A stretch of 64,000 nt of DNA from Lactarius indigo (GCA_025766275.1 JAFKAC010000034.1:1-64000); one strand, 5' to 3'. Shown: positions 12,747 through 23,833, counted from the first letter of the stretch. Numbers and translations: made by a program. The notes: generated by a model not told the origin, from the letters alone.

Positions 12747-15433
12747 GTGACTGATTTGAAGGAAAAGGAGACATGGGCTGCTGAGCACTGTATGTACAGT
12801 AGCAACAAGAGCACAGACATTGATCTGGCGAACGCGGAAGACAAGAAGATGTCGTCGGGCCCAACTGACATCACAGAGATCCCAGATGAGCTGAGTGTAG
12901 AGGCTGATGACAGGATCAAGCAATCGGAAGTGCTGAACATGATTATCGCGAGCAACTATGAAGTTGATGGAAACATCGACAACTTCAACAACAAGGAAGT
13001 GAAGAGAATTGATTTATCAGAGCTGAAGAAGTTGTATGAGAGGAAAAGCACGAACGCGGTGAAGCTGCTATCGAGACGGAACAGGATCAAGATCGACGAG
13101 GAATTCTGCGTCGAAGCGAGGTCGGGAAACGTCGGGATAAGGACGAATAAAACGATGATCGATTACCACCTGACAATCGGGAATCGTATTGGGCTATCAG
13201 CGATACTTCCGAACGTCGCAACTCGCACCGATTCTCATTCGAACTGGACTTGGGGAAGCCATATCGGGAGTTCAAGGGAAAGCACGCGATGGTGGGATTT
13301 GACACGAAAGGTCGGTTCCTATTCATTGGGCGGGCGATGAACGAGGACGTGTTCGTGGCGATGGCACCGAACGAGTTCCTACGAGGAAAGACGGCACCGC
13401 CAGGGCCTGGGCACTCGACAGGAGGGTCGTTACTATCTAGACGGCACTATCGTCAAATGGTAATGATGTTCGCACACTTCCTGGAAAGAATACCAGACCG
13501 GGCATACATGAACGTGGAAGAGGTATACGAGCAAAACCTAGAAAACGAGGAAGCGGAATGGGACAAAATAACAAACATCTTGTACGTGAACACATGCAGT
13601 ACGAGGAGTACGATATAACAGTGGGAGGAAACTGACGACGCGATGAACGGGACAGAGAGGAACCGACGATTAGGCTGAACTTCGAAGACGCTCAGAAACT
13701 TGACTCGCTGATGGCGAACGGGTACAAGGAGTGGGTGGAGAAGGCACCGGACAGCTGGAAGTTAGATGGGTTCCTGAAACGGCACTCACCAATCGTGGTG
13801 ACGTCGCGGTACGGGCAAAACGCGGCGATCGCGCTTGCGGGAAACGAAGATAACGAAGCAGAAAGCTGGGACACGGAAAGAGACTATTCGAAAATATCAT
13901 ATGTCACTTTCGCGCTAGCAACGTCGATCGAGTAAGTACCCCCGTGATTAAGAGTGGATCAAAATGACTGAGCAGAGAGGATGGCTGCGACGAAACGACG
14001 CAGGTGCTTCCACATACATGAATGGGAAACGATCGCGACAGAAACGATAAGAGAGAAGTACGGGGCGAACATCTACGACAAGCAAGACAAACGGGGAAGA
14101 CAGCGGGTGAAAATAGAAACGTGTCCGATGGTGAACGAAGACGGGGACGAGGTGGCAATTTTCGACCGTGATGGGAAACGGATACCGCGGAGACGAGCTC
14201 TTGTGGACCCGGATGAGCCGGATTGCGGAGTACTAATGAATCTTGAGAAGATACACTCACTATTCAACCCTGATCAAGGATACTCTGCAGACGCGGACGA
14301 GTTATTTGGACAAGATCTTACGAAATATGACATCATCAACGTAGACGTGTACCCTCTTGGATTCCTACGGACGGCAGGCAATGTGCAGGCATCAGGGATA
14401 CCGCCATGCTTTTACCGGGCGATCGCAGAAATCAACAAATCGGTGTGTAAAGAGGAAGACGAATCATCGAGCGAGTCTAGCTGGGAAGGATCAGAGGAAG
14501 GTGGCAACATGCGGAGCAGAGGCGGAAGATCTGCTGTGAAGCCAGTGTCATCACAATTCTACAACTACATCTCACACCGTGTAGCAACACGAGCAGGAAG
14601 GCTTGACTCGCAGCAAGGGACAGTAACAGCAGCACTTGCTGGAGCATTCGCGCAGACAGACAAGGAGAAAGCGACAGCAAAAAAGAAACAGGCTTACTGT
14701 GACCAAGCTCTGCCATCGGACCGGTTCCACACAAGAATCGACCGCAAGGACTGCCCAACATGCTGCCGTGCTGAGCTAGTCTACAGTGTGGACGTAAGAG
14801 CTCTGAGATCACCATCTGGAAAGTACGCCCGACGTGCCACCGCCACGACGACTAACTAACACAGGACCAATCGATTAAAGGTTTATATTCAAAAAGATCA
14901 TAGTACCTCTTGCGAGGGTATGGAGACAGCCAGATGTCCGGAAAGTAATCAAACAGCACATAATTGTGCTCAAGCCGAATGTGAGTCGATGCTCGCTATG
15001 ATAGAAGAATTGATAGAAGAGAGAACAACATGTATTCTAGGCATTCCCATCACTATATGATTGGGTTTCATACCCGATCACACTGCTCATCAAGTTGATC
15101 TATGACGTGGAGAGGAAGAGAATATGCAAGGGTCTAACGCCTTGCCACATGCACATCGAATTGGTTGCGGCATTAGAACGAGCACTGTGCTTCTGCCATA
15201 CTGGAAATGCTGCTGTGTTGGCAACCAGTCTGATGGGTCCTCTCGGGTTGAGCAAAGGAGCTCTTAAAGATGGGTTTCCAATGCTACAAGACTTGTTCAA
15301 ACATCCCACGATCGGGCAGGCAATGGAGCATGGTCTTGTGATCGCTCATCGAAAATGGCCACTGAAAAATGGATATCCTGCCGTGGCATCTAAGAAAGCT
15401 CAAGTTCTATCATATTCTATGAGACATTTCCAT
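12747..15433 (+). pseudogene. N-terminal and central part of an uncharacterised basidiomycete protein
   Basis: Colinear fragments form one decayed multi-exon gene continuing at 16443. From N to C: RIDLSELKKLYERKSTNAVKL and RRNRIKIDEEF (about 13000-13110); LGKPYREFKGKHAMVGFD (about 13247-13300); RLNFEDAQKLDSLMANGYKE (about 13670-13730); ESWDTERDYSKISYVTFALA (about 13860-13920); DPDEPDCGVLMNLEKIHSLF; FLRTAGNVQASGIPPCFYRAI; ATRAGRLDSQQGTVTAALAG; KDCPTCCRAELVYSVDV (to 14859); and ATSLMGPLGLSKGAL and KWPLKNGYPAV (15095-15433). I recall a large multicopy Agaricomycete family with this block order but know of no assigned function. Likely introns begin at 13933 and 15434. A frameshift lies near 13235, and a TGA near 13630 breaks the frame. 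The Cys-rich CPTCC patch may be structural. It could be part of a mobile element; its high copy number elsewhere is recollection, not shown here. Confidence 0.55.
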
Positions 15434-15495
15434 GTAAGCCCATAATATTCTATCTTCTATCTTTTCTTTTCACCAGGTATATGGACTATCACTCA

Positions 15496-16361
15496 TACGC
15501 GGCACCCTTTGGGTCTGAAATCGACCTCAGAAGGTGCCGCGTATAATGAGATTGATTATACGCGGCGCCTTTTTGATCTGAAATCAACTTCAAAAGGTGC
15601 CGCGTATAATGGTATCGAATATACGCGGCACCTTTTGAAGTTGATTTCAGATCAAAAGGGCGCCGCGTATAATGAGATTGATTATACGCGGCACCTTTTT
15701 GATCTGAAATCAACTTCAAAAGGTGCCGCGTATAATGAGATTGATTATACGCGGCACCTTTTTGATCTGAAATCAACTTCAAAAGGTGCCGCGTATATTC
15801 GATACCATTATACGCGGCACCTTTTGAAGTTGATTTCAGATCAAAAGGGCGCCGCGTATAATCAATCTCATTATACGCGGCACCTTTTGAAGTTGATTTC
15901 AGATCAAAAGGGCGCCGCGTATAATCAATCTCATTATACGCGGCACCTTTTGAAGTTGATTTCAGATCAAAAAGGTGCCGCGTATAATGAGATCGGATAT
16001 ACGCGGCACCCTTTGAGGTTGATTTCAGATCAAAAGGCGCCGCGTATAATCAATCTCATTATACGCGGCACCTTCTGAAGTTGATTTCAGATCAAAAAGG
16101 CGCCGCGTATAATCAATCTCATTATACGCGGCACCTTTTGAAGTTGATTTCAGATCAAAAGGGCGCCGCGTATAATGAGATCGGATATACGCGGCACCCT
16201 TTGAGGTTGATTTCAGATCAAAAAGGCGCCGCGTATAATCAATCTCATTATACGCGGCACCTTTTGAAGTTGATTTCAGATCAAAAAGGTGCCGCGTATA
16301 ATGAGATCGGATATACGCGGCACCCTTTGGGTATGAAATCGACCTCAAAAGGTGCCGCGTA
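15496..16361. repeat. 63-bp array of inverted modules, about 14 units
   Basis: About 14 units follow one another. Each has a roughly 50-bp block bounded by inverted arms (ATACGCGGCACCTTTT and its complement), then a 13-bp spacer such as AATGAGATTGATT. Both the block core (TTGATCTGAAATCAACTTCA) and the spacer occur in either orientation from unit to unit. Units 3 and 6-13 have the core flipped relative to units 2, 4 and 5; spacers alternate between AATGAGATTGATT and AATCAATCTCATT. The two outermost units share a distinct core (ACCCTTTGGGT, then TGAAATCGACCTCA). The array sits between coding blocks ending at 15433 and resuming near 16443. The same arms occur in the palindrome at 32916-33400. 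Confidence 0.95.
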
Positions 16362-16442
16362 TATTCAGATTCATTACATACTTACCTCTTTATTTATTTG
16401 GCTTTTCCATGTCCTTTCTACATTATTGCTCATTTCTTCTTA

Positions 16443-18030
16443 GTCTTATCAGGCAAAGTTTCGCATCCAACACTCTTTTCATGTCGACCCTCCAAACGTC
16501 TACCCTGGTGTAGAATCCTCATTCGCTAATAGGGCAATGCGCATAGTCGAAATCGCTCTCACTGGCTTATTAGATGACACAAAACAGTTGGTCATGGATG
16601 GCGTCCGTGCAGATATAGCAGCCCGTATTTCCCAAGCCCCATCAGAAGACTCCAGGAACACCGCAGAACTCCTTGGAAGAGACAGGGAGAAACACTTGAA
16701 GAAATGGCTTTCTCTCGACAATCCTCTCTCATATTCCCCACACGATCATCACCAAACATATCAGCTTCTTCTTCAGGCTGTCGTACACGACCCACACTCC
16801 ATTTCCCATGGTCTTCCCAATCTTCAGGCACATGCAATGACCCTCACCGCCTTCGTCCAACATCTCCTCGCCATGTCTTCCCCTCATTCTCCCTCCCTCG
16901 TAGCTGCTCCTGTCCAGACAAACGGCTCCTTTCTTCCTCTTCTTATCGAGGCACATCGCAGCCTCCATCGCCTATCTCAAGAATCAGATCTCGATGCACG
17001 CGACTCCTTTGCTCACAACCTCTTCCTCAGGGGGGTCCGTTATCTTCGCATATCCTTCGTTCCTTCTCACAGGCCTAGGTCCTCTACCGCCGGTGCATCT
17101 CCGAGGAAGCCTGTCTTTGACTCCTGGGCACATTTGGGCCTCAAGGACGCTGCCTCTATTCCTTCCATTCCTTCCCCTCCCGGTCTTCCTTTGCCATCTC
17201 TCCATTTCGCCACAGTCGCTCTTAATCACGCCCTTTCCAATGATTCAACCGTCCAATGGTTTGCTAATGCCCTCTCCCTCGATGCCCTTCAATCTGTCCT
17301 CAACAAAACTTCCCTCCCTCACGACTTTGTCACTCCTTCTCTCTCTCATGTCCCTTATATCGATGACACCTACTCCTGGGTTAGGCAGGTCTACAACGGT
17401 TCCGATCACTTGCATCACCTTGCTTTGCTCGTCGCTATCATCGCTTCCTCCCTCCTCCCAAACCTTTTCATGCCCCTCGACGTTTCCAGACATCGCTTCG
17501 CCAACGCACTCTCTTACCAACAAGTTCGCAACGTTTACAGCCAAATCGATTGGGTCTCTAGAAACAAGAAGGGCATGTCAGACAGGTCCATCTTTATAGC
17601 AATGATTACTTCCTTTATCATCGCTCTTTATGACCCATCTAGCCCCCTTCGAACACACATGAGCAAATCACCTAGGCGTGGCCTCGGCGACGATTGGACT
17701 AAGAAACATTGTTCGTCCTTTTCTTCCTTTTTTTCTTATCTTATTTTCTTCTTTTTAGCTGTTAAAGGCGTCACCGTTTCCCTTCTTATTCGCCTCGGCG
17801 CCGTGTGGGGGAAGGGACCTGGTGCTTTTGATAAGGGTTCTTTTTCCTCTGATTGGGGTTGCCATTCCCCAGACGTCATCCACACTTTATATACTTCTCT
17901 CCTTCACATACTTGCAAGGGACGACCCTTTCGTTCCCTTTGATGCTCTTTCTCTCCTTATAGGTGACAGAAATGCTCGCATCTTCTGTCACACTACTCTT
18001 GGTTTTTCCTCTAGACCTCCTCTCCAATGA
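16443..18030 (+). pseudogene. C-terminal part of the same uncharacterised protein
   Basis: A long open frame (16537-18030, readable from about 16443) continues the protein after the repeat array. Recognisable blocks are DKQ-like helices around RKHLKKWLSLDNPLSYS (as EKHLKKWLSLDNPLSYSPHD, about 16690-16750), then SYVDDTYSWV-like YIDDTYSWVRQVYNGSDHLH (17358-17420), LLPNLFMP, KKGMSDRSIFIAMIT and ALYDPSSPLRTHM. A probable 48-nt intron (17710-17757, GT..AG) is divisible by three, so the frame reads through it, giving a false FFSYLIFFF segment. The final block is DDPFVPFDALSLL. The enclosing gene is broken upstream, so this frame is unlikely to be expressed as a complete protein despite being open. 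No enzyme motif was recognised. Confidence 0.55.
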
Positions 18031-18524
18031 CCCCTTTTCGTCCTTTATGTACCATCTGTTGACCAATTTCCACAAATATACTTGCCATCCCTCTTGTCCT
18101 CTCTATCTGTCTGCTTTTTCACACTTCAAACATCTTCCTTCTCCTCCCACCCATTCCCTCTTGCCATCTCTAACATAGAAGACATCCACAGACATCCACA
18201 CCTGACATCATCATCTCACGCTATATCTACCCTCACTTTTGATTATGTAAGCATCCCTTTTTCATTCACTCACCCCACCCTCTACTCCAAAATACATACC
18301 TATAAATCCACTACACCACCATATTTCATCAACCTATATCAACTCACTTACAACCTGCTAATCCAACCTTAAATGCTTCCTTTTCATTCAACTCATCCAC
18401 CACAGTCACAACATCATCAACTCTACTTCAACTATAATCCTGGAAGGCTACACACACAAACATCCTACCAAAAGCTCAACTCTTACATGTTCCCCAACAC
18501 ATACCCCATCACCTGCTCCATCCC
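18031..18524. other. CA/CT-rich non-coding stretch
   Basis: This is low-GC, CCA/CAT-rich sequence downstream of the pseudogene. I see no gene or repeat in it beyond simple composition bias. Confidence 0.5.
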
Positions 18525-18983
18525 TGTAATCCCATTGCAATTGTTACCTCAACCTCAGCTTTCAAAGCACCAATGGTCTAACCCAAATAGGGGCACTCAA
18601 ACATCCTTCTAACCATATGCCTCAAAGGCAAGTAATATGCTCCCATCCACTTCAGCTCAAAGCCTACAGACAATCTCTGCCCAATCTCAGAGATGAACAG
18701 TTCACAATGAAGAACAACTAACAATTCAAGAAGACCAACATGGCATATCTTGGTCTTTCCAGTACACCTTAAATACAAGTAACGTCAGACTAAAAACTGC
18801 CACCTAAGTAGCATCCAATCAATCGTGTAAGTATCCCAAACCCTAGTACAACTACTACTAGCTCAAGTCATCACTATCGTACATCTGATATATCCACACT
18901 GAGTCCATGACAGATTAACTACTCACAATCCCAGCTACAATCAATAAGTGAGAGTTCATCCCCAAAACACCCAAAATATAACA
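18525..18983 (-). repeat. Solo LTR, family C, diverged, perfect TSD
   Basis: The segment begins TGTAATCCC and ends CAAAATATAACA. It is flanked by ATCCC at 18520-18524 and 18984-18988. It is a diverged minus-oriented relative of the LTRs of Elements 1 and 2: it keeps the GAAGACCAAC..ATCTTGGTCTTT hairpin region near 18730-18760 and a TTTAAATA-type TATA segment (complement of TTAAATA at about 18770). No internal sequence remains. Confidence 0.85.
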
Positions 18984-19480
18984 ATCCCTCCTTTTCCTCA
19001 AGTTATCAGACCAACAATACAACACAACAAAGAAGAGACAGCAGTACATCCCATGCTTCAACACCACCAAGAGCACCTTGCCTCCCCATCAGCTAACTTC
19101 TCACACCTCTGCAGTCATATCGTCTTCTGTGCTGGTGTGATGTCGCCCACTTCCATGTGACTTCTGACTAAGGGTTTGTGATGGCAGTGAAAGATGGGCA
19201 AGACAATTCTGTGATTCCAGTCACAAACTCACTGTTTAAATACATTTCGACTACACACTTGTGCATCACCCTGATGTGGCCTACTCCTATCTTACAAGGA
19301 TCCATCTGACACATTCAGTAGAAGACAATCTCAGAATACCTTCAATATTCAAGCTTGCATGTTGCTTTCATAATACAGAGGGGTCACAAGACTATCATGA
19401 GTCATGCTGACTCATTCCGTTCACAACACTGGCTTCCTGTCATGTGGCAGTTAACAGCCAAGTTAGATCAGCACTGTGTG
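18984..19480. other. Non-coding stretch, nothing recognised
   Basis: No coding block or repeat family is identified between the two solo LTRs, apart from the target-site copies ATCCC (18984-18988) and GTGTG (19476-19480). Confidence 0.45.
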
Positions 19481-20293
19481 TGTCATGGTCACGTGACATC
19501 ATCACATCACATCACGCAATGCACAGTGAAGTATAGACCCTCAAAGTTTTGCAGAAGTATCAGTCTTGTCAAAGCACGCCTTATGGTGCTCATATCACAA
19601 ATCGTCCACATAGCAGTAGTTAGTGACGTGGCTTGTAGAAAACGGCCCCCGAAAACCCCAGTCTGTGTGAGTATAAGACATAGTGCATCGAGTAGCACAA
19701 ATGCTTGTCTACTCTTAGTTCTTGAATACCAAGTAGTATCCTGTTGAAACCCGCTCACTTGTGAACTCCTTGAGTGACACAAGTACCCCAAACTTGACTT
19801 GCTTGAGAATAGCGAGTTCCGACTCTACCCAAACATCAAGCTCAGCTCCGTTGAAAACCCATACGTGTCATGAACGCCTCATGTTCTTCTGTTCTTCCTC
19901 CTCCCTTCTTTTTCTCCTTCGCTACTTTGACTTGCTGGCATCTGCTTTGCTGGCACCCGCTTTGCTGGCACTTGCCTTGTTGGCATTGTACTGCCTCGCT
20001 GGCATCCCCGAACGCTAGCTATATAAACCCTGTAGTATACTCTGTATTTCCTTAGCTTTGGCTTCGTCAATATACTGTCTAGTCCCCTCAGTACTTTCCT
20101 TTCATCTCTATCACAGCCCTCTTCTCTGAAGCCTTGTTGCCTTGAGCTATATCAAGGAACACCCATCAGACTTAGACGCCGTTCTGCCCAGCAGCGGGTC
20201 GACTCAGTATCCTTTGCCTAAGGTAGGACCTGTTACAGACCAGACGCACACCCCGACAGTGGCGTGACAGTACGGTCCCTCGGAACTGTAACA
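19481..20293 (+). repeat. Solo LTR, family A, containing a second solo LTR
   Basis: The outer LTR begins TGTCATGGTCACGTGACATC, ends GGAACTGTAACA, and is flanked by a perfect GTGTG duplication (19476-19480 and 20294-20298). After removal of the nested LTR (19866-20269) it is about 404 bp. It is colinear with the 405-bp LTR at 36842-37246, sharing for example GCACGCCTTATGGTGCT and TTGTCTACTCTTAGTTCT. Its orientation is inferred from the 36842 copy, which has a purine tract on its left. Confidence 0.9.
19866..20269 (+). repeat. Solo LTR, family B, nested in the family-A LTR
   Basis: The 404-bp segment begins TGTCATGAACGCC and ends CAGTGGCGTGACA. It is the inverted relative of 9090-9503. Flanks are ATACG (19861-19865) and GTACG (20270-20274), a duplication with one mismatch. 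The homologous family-A LTR at 36842-37246 shows the uninterrupted target (CCGTACGGTCCC at about 37221). A short repeat with GCTGGCA every 15 bp or so lies at 19935-20010, followed by a TATATAAA box at about 20021. Confidence 0.9.
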
Positions 20294-20298
20294 GTGTG

Positions 20299-20517
20299 CA
20301 ACGACTCCTAAGGTCTTCTATATAAACCCCTATGCTGAGGTCTGAAAGGTCTGAAAGGCACTCCTGCAGCTTCATACCTAGTCACTGAGGTTGGACACTG
20401 GACAACCTCCCTGGCCTAAGTCCAACACTTGGAGTTGAGTTGCTAATGGACCAGCGCTAGGGCCTGAGTTCAAAGGTCATGTGCCACTGGGCCAACTAGT
20501 AAGGCATGAAGGGTTAT
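20299..20517. other. Possible LTR fragment
   Basis: A TATATAAACCCC box at about 20319 and a duplicated GTCTGAAAG motif are visible, but no ends or relatives in the window. It may be a fragment of another LTR. Confidence 0.3.
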
Positions 20518-20611
20518 TGTTATGCCCTACCAGGGACATGGGTTCTAAAGGTTCTCAGTCACACAGGTATTAAGTGAAGATGTCTGTTGTCTTATTGCTA
20601 TGAAATACAAT
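20518..20611 (-). repeat. Truncated family-E LTR end
   Basis: This segment begins TGTTATGCCCTACCAGGG and matches about 94 bp of the left end of the LTR at 10525, including GGGTTCTAAAGGTTCT and GTTGTCTTATTGCTATGAAA. Similarity stops abruptly after GAAATACAA, so the rest has been lost or replaced. Confidence 0.8.
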
Positions 20612-20697
20612 GCCTTGTTCTCTTTACACACTCTCCTTTGTCCTGTTGTAGAACAATGTGTCCCTTGAACTTTGTGATATTCTGTTACTTACCTTGT

Positions 20698-21358
20698 TGT
20701 TACAATACAGACTCTGACTCATGATCATATGACTCATGGCTGGTTATGACTATGGCCCAACAGTAGTATTAGTCATGGACTCTTATATCGTATCAGTCAG
20801 CTTCTTTCTTTACTTTACCTTTCCATCCCTGACATCCCACAAGACCTGTACAATAACACAGACTTTACAATTACCTGGTTCCTATCACACACCCTGCTTA
20901 TCAGCGATCTCTTGTGATAAAGCTTGACATGTGCTAGTTTCCATCCCATTCCCACTCACATGTGAACCCATGTGATTTGCCCTTGTTCCATATACTGTTG
21001 TGCTTTGTTCTCCCTGTGTGTCTCCCTTTATCCCTCAATCTGGCAATGGTGCCATCTGTTTGCAGCGACCATACAGCCTTACCCATATTTAAACCTAGCA
21101 CTACCTAGCTTGTACAGTAGACTAGACTTCTTGTGTAATAACGACACTCATCTAACACGGAACACCTCTGCGCTTTTCCCTGTCTTGTGAACCCCATTCT
21201 GCTAGGTTTTCACGCCTTAGCCCTTCTCTATAGTCCAAGTGACTTACATCCTTGTGACTCTTATGCACCATTCTACTGAAGTCAAGCCTTCGAGCTTGTA
21301 CTCTCGTGTCTTGACTAACTTGGTACAGGTCATACCTAATGCCCCTGTAGTGGCGTTA
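20698..21358 (+). repeat. Family-D LTR (old copy), interrupted by Element 1
   Basis: The right part is clearly colinear with the Element 3 LTR: GATAAAGCTTGACATGTGC, ATATTTAAACCTAG, AGACTAGACTTCTTGTGTAA and GCCCCTGTAGTGGCGTTA. It is cut two bases before its end, because Element 1 inserted at CGTTA; the missing CA follows at 29053-29054. The left boundary is uncertain (about 20698 if TGTTACAATAC is the start, later if not). Beyond Element 1, internal sequence of a family-D element continues, so this was its 5' LTR, though the first several kilobases of that element are gone. Confidence 0.75.
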
Positions 21359-21822
21359 TGTTACGGTTTTCGCATCGGACCCTTACTGTACCGGTTGTGG
21401 CTACGGCTGTAAGGTATATTAGTCACGGACTCGGGGTTTATGGTAGGAGTTAGGCGTTGAGGGATGACTCGATCCTAGTACAGGTAGTAGTAGTATTAGG
21501 ATTGCGGTACTTACGCGATACGTTGGACGCTACGTTACGGTGACTCATAGCAGCGCTTGAAAGCCTGCTCTTCTTGTATTTAAGGTAGCTGCGGAAGACC
21601 AAGATGCGCTATCTTGGTCTTCTTCAATCGTCACTTCTAGTCTCTTTCATTCTCATCTCTAAAGCCGTGCCTCCCATCTAGGGAAGTGCCTCGTCCAAGA
21701 TCCTAGTGTCTGCGTACATCTAGAACCGCCTTCGAAGCCATACGCCTTTGCGCGTGATTAGCTAAGTCATAGGAGTCGCCTTAATCGAGCTCAAGTCGAG
21801 CTAACGTCGTGACGGCGTTACA
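21359..21822 (+). repeat. Element 1 5' LTR
   Basis: This is a 464-bp LTR, TGTTACGG..GGCGTTACA. It contains a TATA box (TATTTAA, 21577-21583) and an inverted pair, AGACCAAGAT / ATCTTGGTCT, at about 21593-21620. The 3' copy differs at GGGTTTATGG (C there) and GACGGCGTTACA (A there). Confidence 0.95.
21577..21621 (+). promoter_or_regulatory. LTR TATA box and predicted transcript 5' end
   Basis: TATTTAA at 21577-21583 is followed 27 nt later by ATCTTGGTCTT (21611-21621), which is the exact complement of the primer site after the LTR. Spacing fits transcription start at or near 21611. The start site is inferred, not measured. Confidence 0.6.
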
Positions 21823-21824
21823 TT

Positions 21825-21835
21825 AAGACCAAGAT
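21825..21835 (+). other. Primer-binding site, predicted self-priming
   Basis: AAGACCAAGAT begins two bases (TT) after the 5' LTR. It is complementary over 11 nt to the predicted 5' end of the element's own RNA (21611-21621), as in Tf1/sushi retrotransposons. I did not recognise a tRNA 3' end complementary to it. Confidence 0.65.
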
Positions 21836-21842
21836 ATTCATT

Positions 21843-23833
21843 GTGGCGACTGTCAACACCAGAGAACAGTGGACGAATTTCCGTCCTTATCATCTAGACC
21901 GAAGAGGAGACCGTAACGTACCAACCCAATTCCTAGGAGCAGCCAGGTGGAGGGACCGAGGAGACGAAACCGGATATTTTGTGGAATTCAACGGACCTAC
22001 GAGGTTCAGACCTGTTGAGTTCAATTTCGATCACCTGTGCTGGGTGGAAATTACGTGGAATCCCATAGACCACCGCTGGGACGTCATCAGGCCAGCAGGA
22101 AGACAATACCAGTGCGACATCGACGCACGCGAACTCAATTCACGGGCCGATTGGGGCCCTATTGATGGCCAGCTACGAGAACACTCTACTGGAGAAGCAG
22201 TCAGCGAGGAAACCGAAGAGGATGAACAAAGCGAAGAAAACTGACCCGCGAGTGTCAGTCCTATTGAACAATACACCATCCAACAAGCTGAGTCCCTGCA
22301 TATCTCAGAACAACCAGAAGTCATTCACGTACGATCACCGGCAGCAGAAATGGCAACCACCACCATGACAGCCGAAGAAATTATGACCGTTAGGGAGCAA
22401 GCGGCGCGAGAAGCGGCCGAAGCAATTAGACAAGAATCACAGCGGCATCTTATGCCTATTAACCCTGAAACAGGGCATCGTATGACTGCAGACGACGCAG
22501 CAATCTTCTGAGCCATTGGACCTGACCAAGGAGATCCCCCGTCAGGGGATGGAGGGAGACGAGGAATACCACTAGACCCCCCACCGGGATGGGGAGGACC
22601 ACCCGGAGACGACTTCCCCCGACGCCCAGGAGGAGGAGGAAAACCCACCTGACCTCCCGAACAATCCACCGGAAGGAGGACCCCCGGGAGGGGGAGGAGG
22701 CGGTGGTGGAGGGGGTGCAGGAGGAGGGGGGCAAGGGCATGAAAAACTAACTGGTGAACCTCCCACCATCTTTGACGGCGATCGTACTAAAGTGGATTCG
22801 TTCCTCACGCAATGGCACGTCTATTGGGGAATGAACCTTGACACCCCTGTTATGCGCAACGACTACCGACGAAGCCTCTTGTTTCTGTCCTATATAAAAG
22901 GGGTATCAGTCAGCGAATGGGTACTTTCGTACCTCAAATGGCTCAACCGGCAGATACAACGAGGGATAGACCAACACACGCGCGATCTGTGGAATGCGGT
23001 GGCGGAGGGATTTAACCAAAGGTTCGTCAACACCTCGAACGCGAACAAGCTCAAGCGCTTCTTAGAAAAGGGCTCAAAATGGTTGACGGAGATATTGATA
23101 AGTACGTCAACGAGTTCGAAGAAGCCGCCAGGAAGGCCGGATACCGTCTCAATGACCCCAAACAATCGACCTCTTTACCAAGGGGTTACCCAAGAAACTT
23201 TACGAAAAGACCTACGATCTGGACGAACCGGAGACGTTCGACGAATGGAAGCGAGCGACGCTCCGTAGGCAACGCAATTACATCCACATCCGCGCGCGGG
23301 TGGATGAGTATAAAGACAACAAGCCCAAAAAGACAGGAAACGCCGGATGGACCGTTCCCCAGAATCTCGCCAACCCATGGGCAATGGACACTTCCGCTGA
23401 CCGAACCAAGGCACGACTAGCGGGGTTGGAAGAGATCGACTATAGCAAACCACCGTATACTAACTCACCCCCCTTCCCGCCGAGGGGAGGGCCAGGAGTC
23501 CGGGGCCGAGGAAGGGGAGGGTTGCGACGAGACCTAAGGATGGTGTTGTGTTATAACTGCCATGCACCAGGTCATCTCTCACGAAATTGCCCCCATCCTC
23601 GGCAGCCGCGACAGTGGCAACCACAGAACCCTGGACCCTCCAGTGTCCGGATGACGGAAACCGACTACTACACGCAAGAATCGCCGCCAGCCCAGATACA
23701 GGCTGCCTCAACCAGCAAAACAGCCGAAGGACGGGCCAAAGAATGGCTCACCGGAGTTGCAAACGCGCCCGACGAAGTAAAAGACCTGATATTGCAGGAT
23801 CTGTGGGGAAAAGAGGGTTTTCGGAGCGCCTGA
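21843..23833 (+). pseudogene. Element 1 gag, decayed
   Basis: Gag is the nucleocapsid/capsid precursor that packages element RNA. It reads from a GTG codon (21843; no ATG lies between it and the preceding in-frame TGA in the LTR) with VATVNTREQWTNFRPY. It then has an acidic segment, MPINPETG-MTADDAAIF, a Pro/Gly-rich linker (22520-22735), the capsid-like region FLTQWHVYWGMNLD to KWLNRQIQRG (22800-22980), and a CCHC knuckle CYNCHAPGHLSRNC (23549-23590). It ends at TGA 23831-23833 after KEGFRSA. In-frame TGAs occur at 22242, 22509 (CGA in Element 2) and 22650. Frame changes occur in the Gly-rich run, near 23080 and between 23160 and 23300. Element 2 gives the intact order. Confidence 0.85.
23806..23821 (+). 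promoter_or_regulatory. Tandem -1 frameshift heptamers at the gag-pol junction
   Basis: Read in the gag frame, G-GGA-AAA (23806-23812) and G-GGT-TTT (23815-23821) both fit the X-XXY-YYZ rule for -1 slippage. Pol is in the -1 frame relative to gag and overlaps it here. Both heptamers are conserved in Element 2. Confidence 0.6.

Noticed and set aside
15496..16361. CRISPR-like array (short palindromic repeats with 13-bp spacers)
   Set aside because: The context is eukaryotic, there are no cas genes, spacers are nearly identical rather than unique, and repeat orientation flips.
15489..16443. Long open frames on both strands through the array, encoding 21-residue repeats such as GAAYNEIDYTRHLFDLK
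   Set aside because: The 63-bp period is a multiple of three, so any stop-free unit gives long frames on both strands. Orientation flips scramble the peptide, and the frames start and end with the array.
21825..21835. tRNA-primed reverse transcription
   Set aside because: The site matches the element's own LTR over 11 nt. I recognised no tRNA 3' end, and the same geometry recurs with different sequences in Elements 3 and 4. A tRNA search could still overturn this.
22325..22808. Minus-strand Pro/Gly frames opposite gag
   Set aside because: They arise from the glycine-rich linker read backwards.
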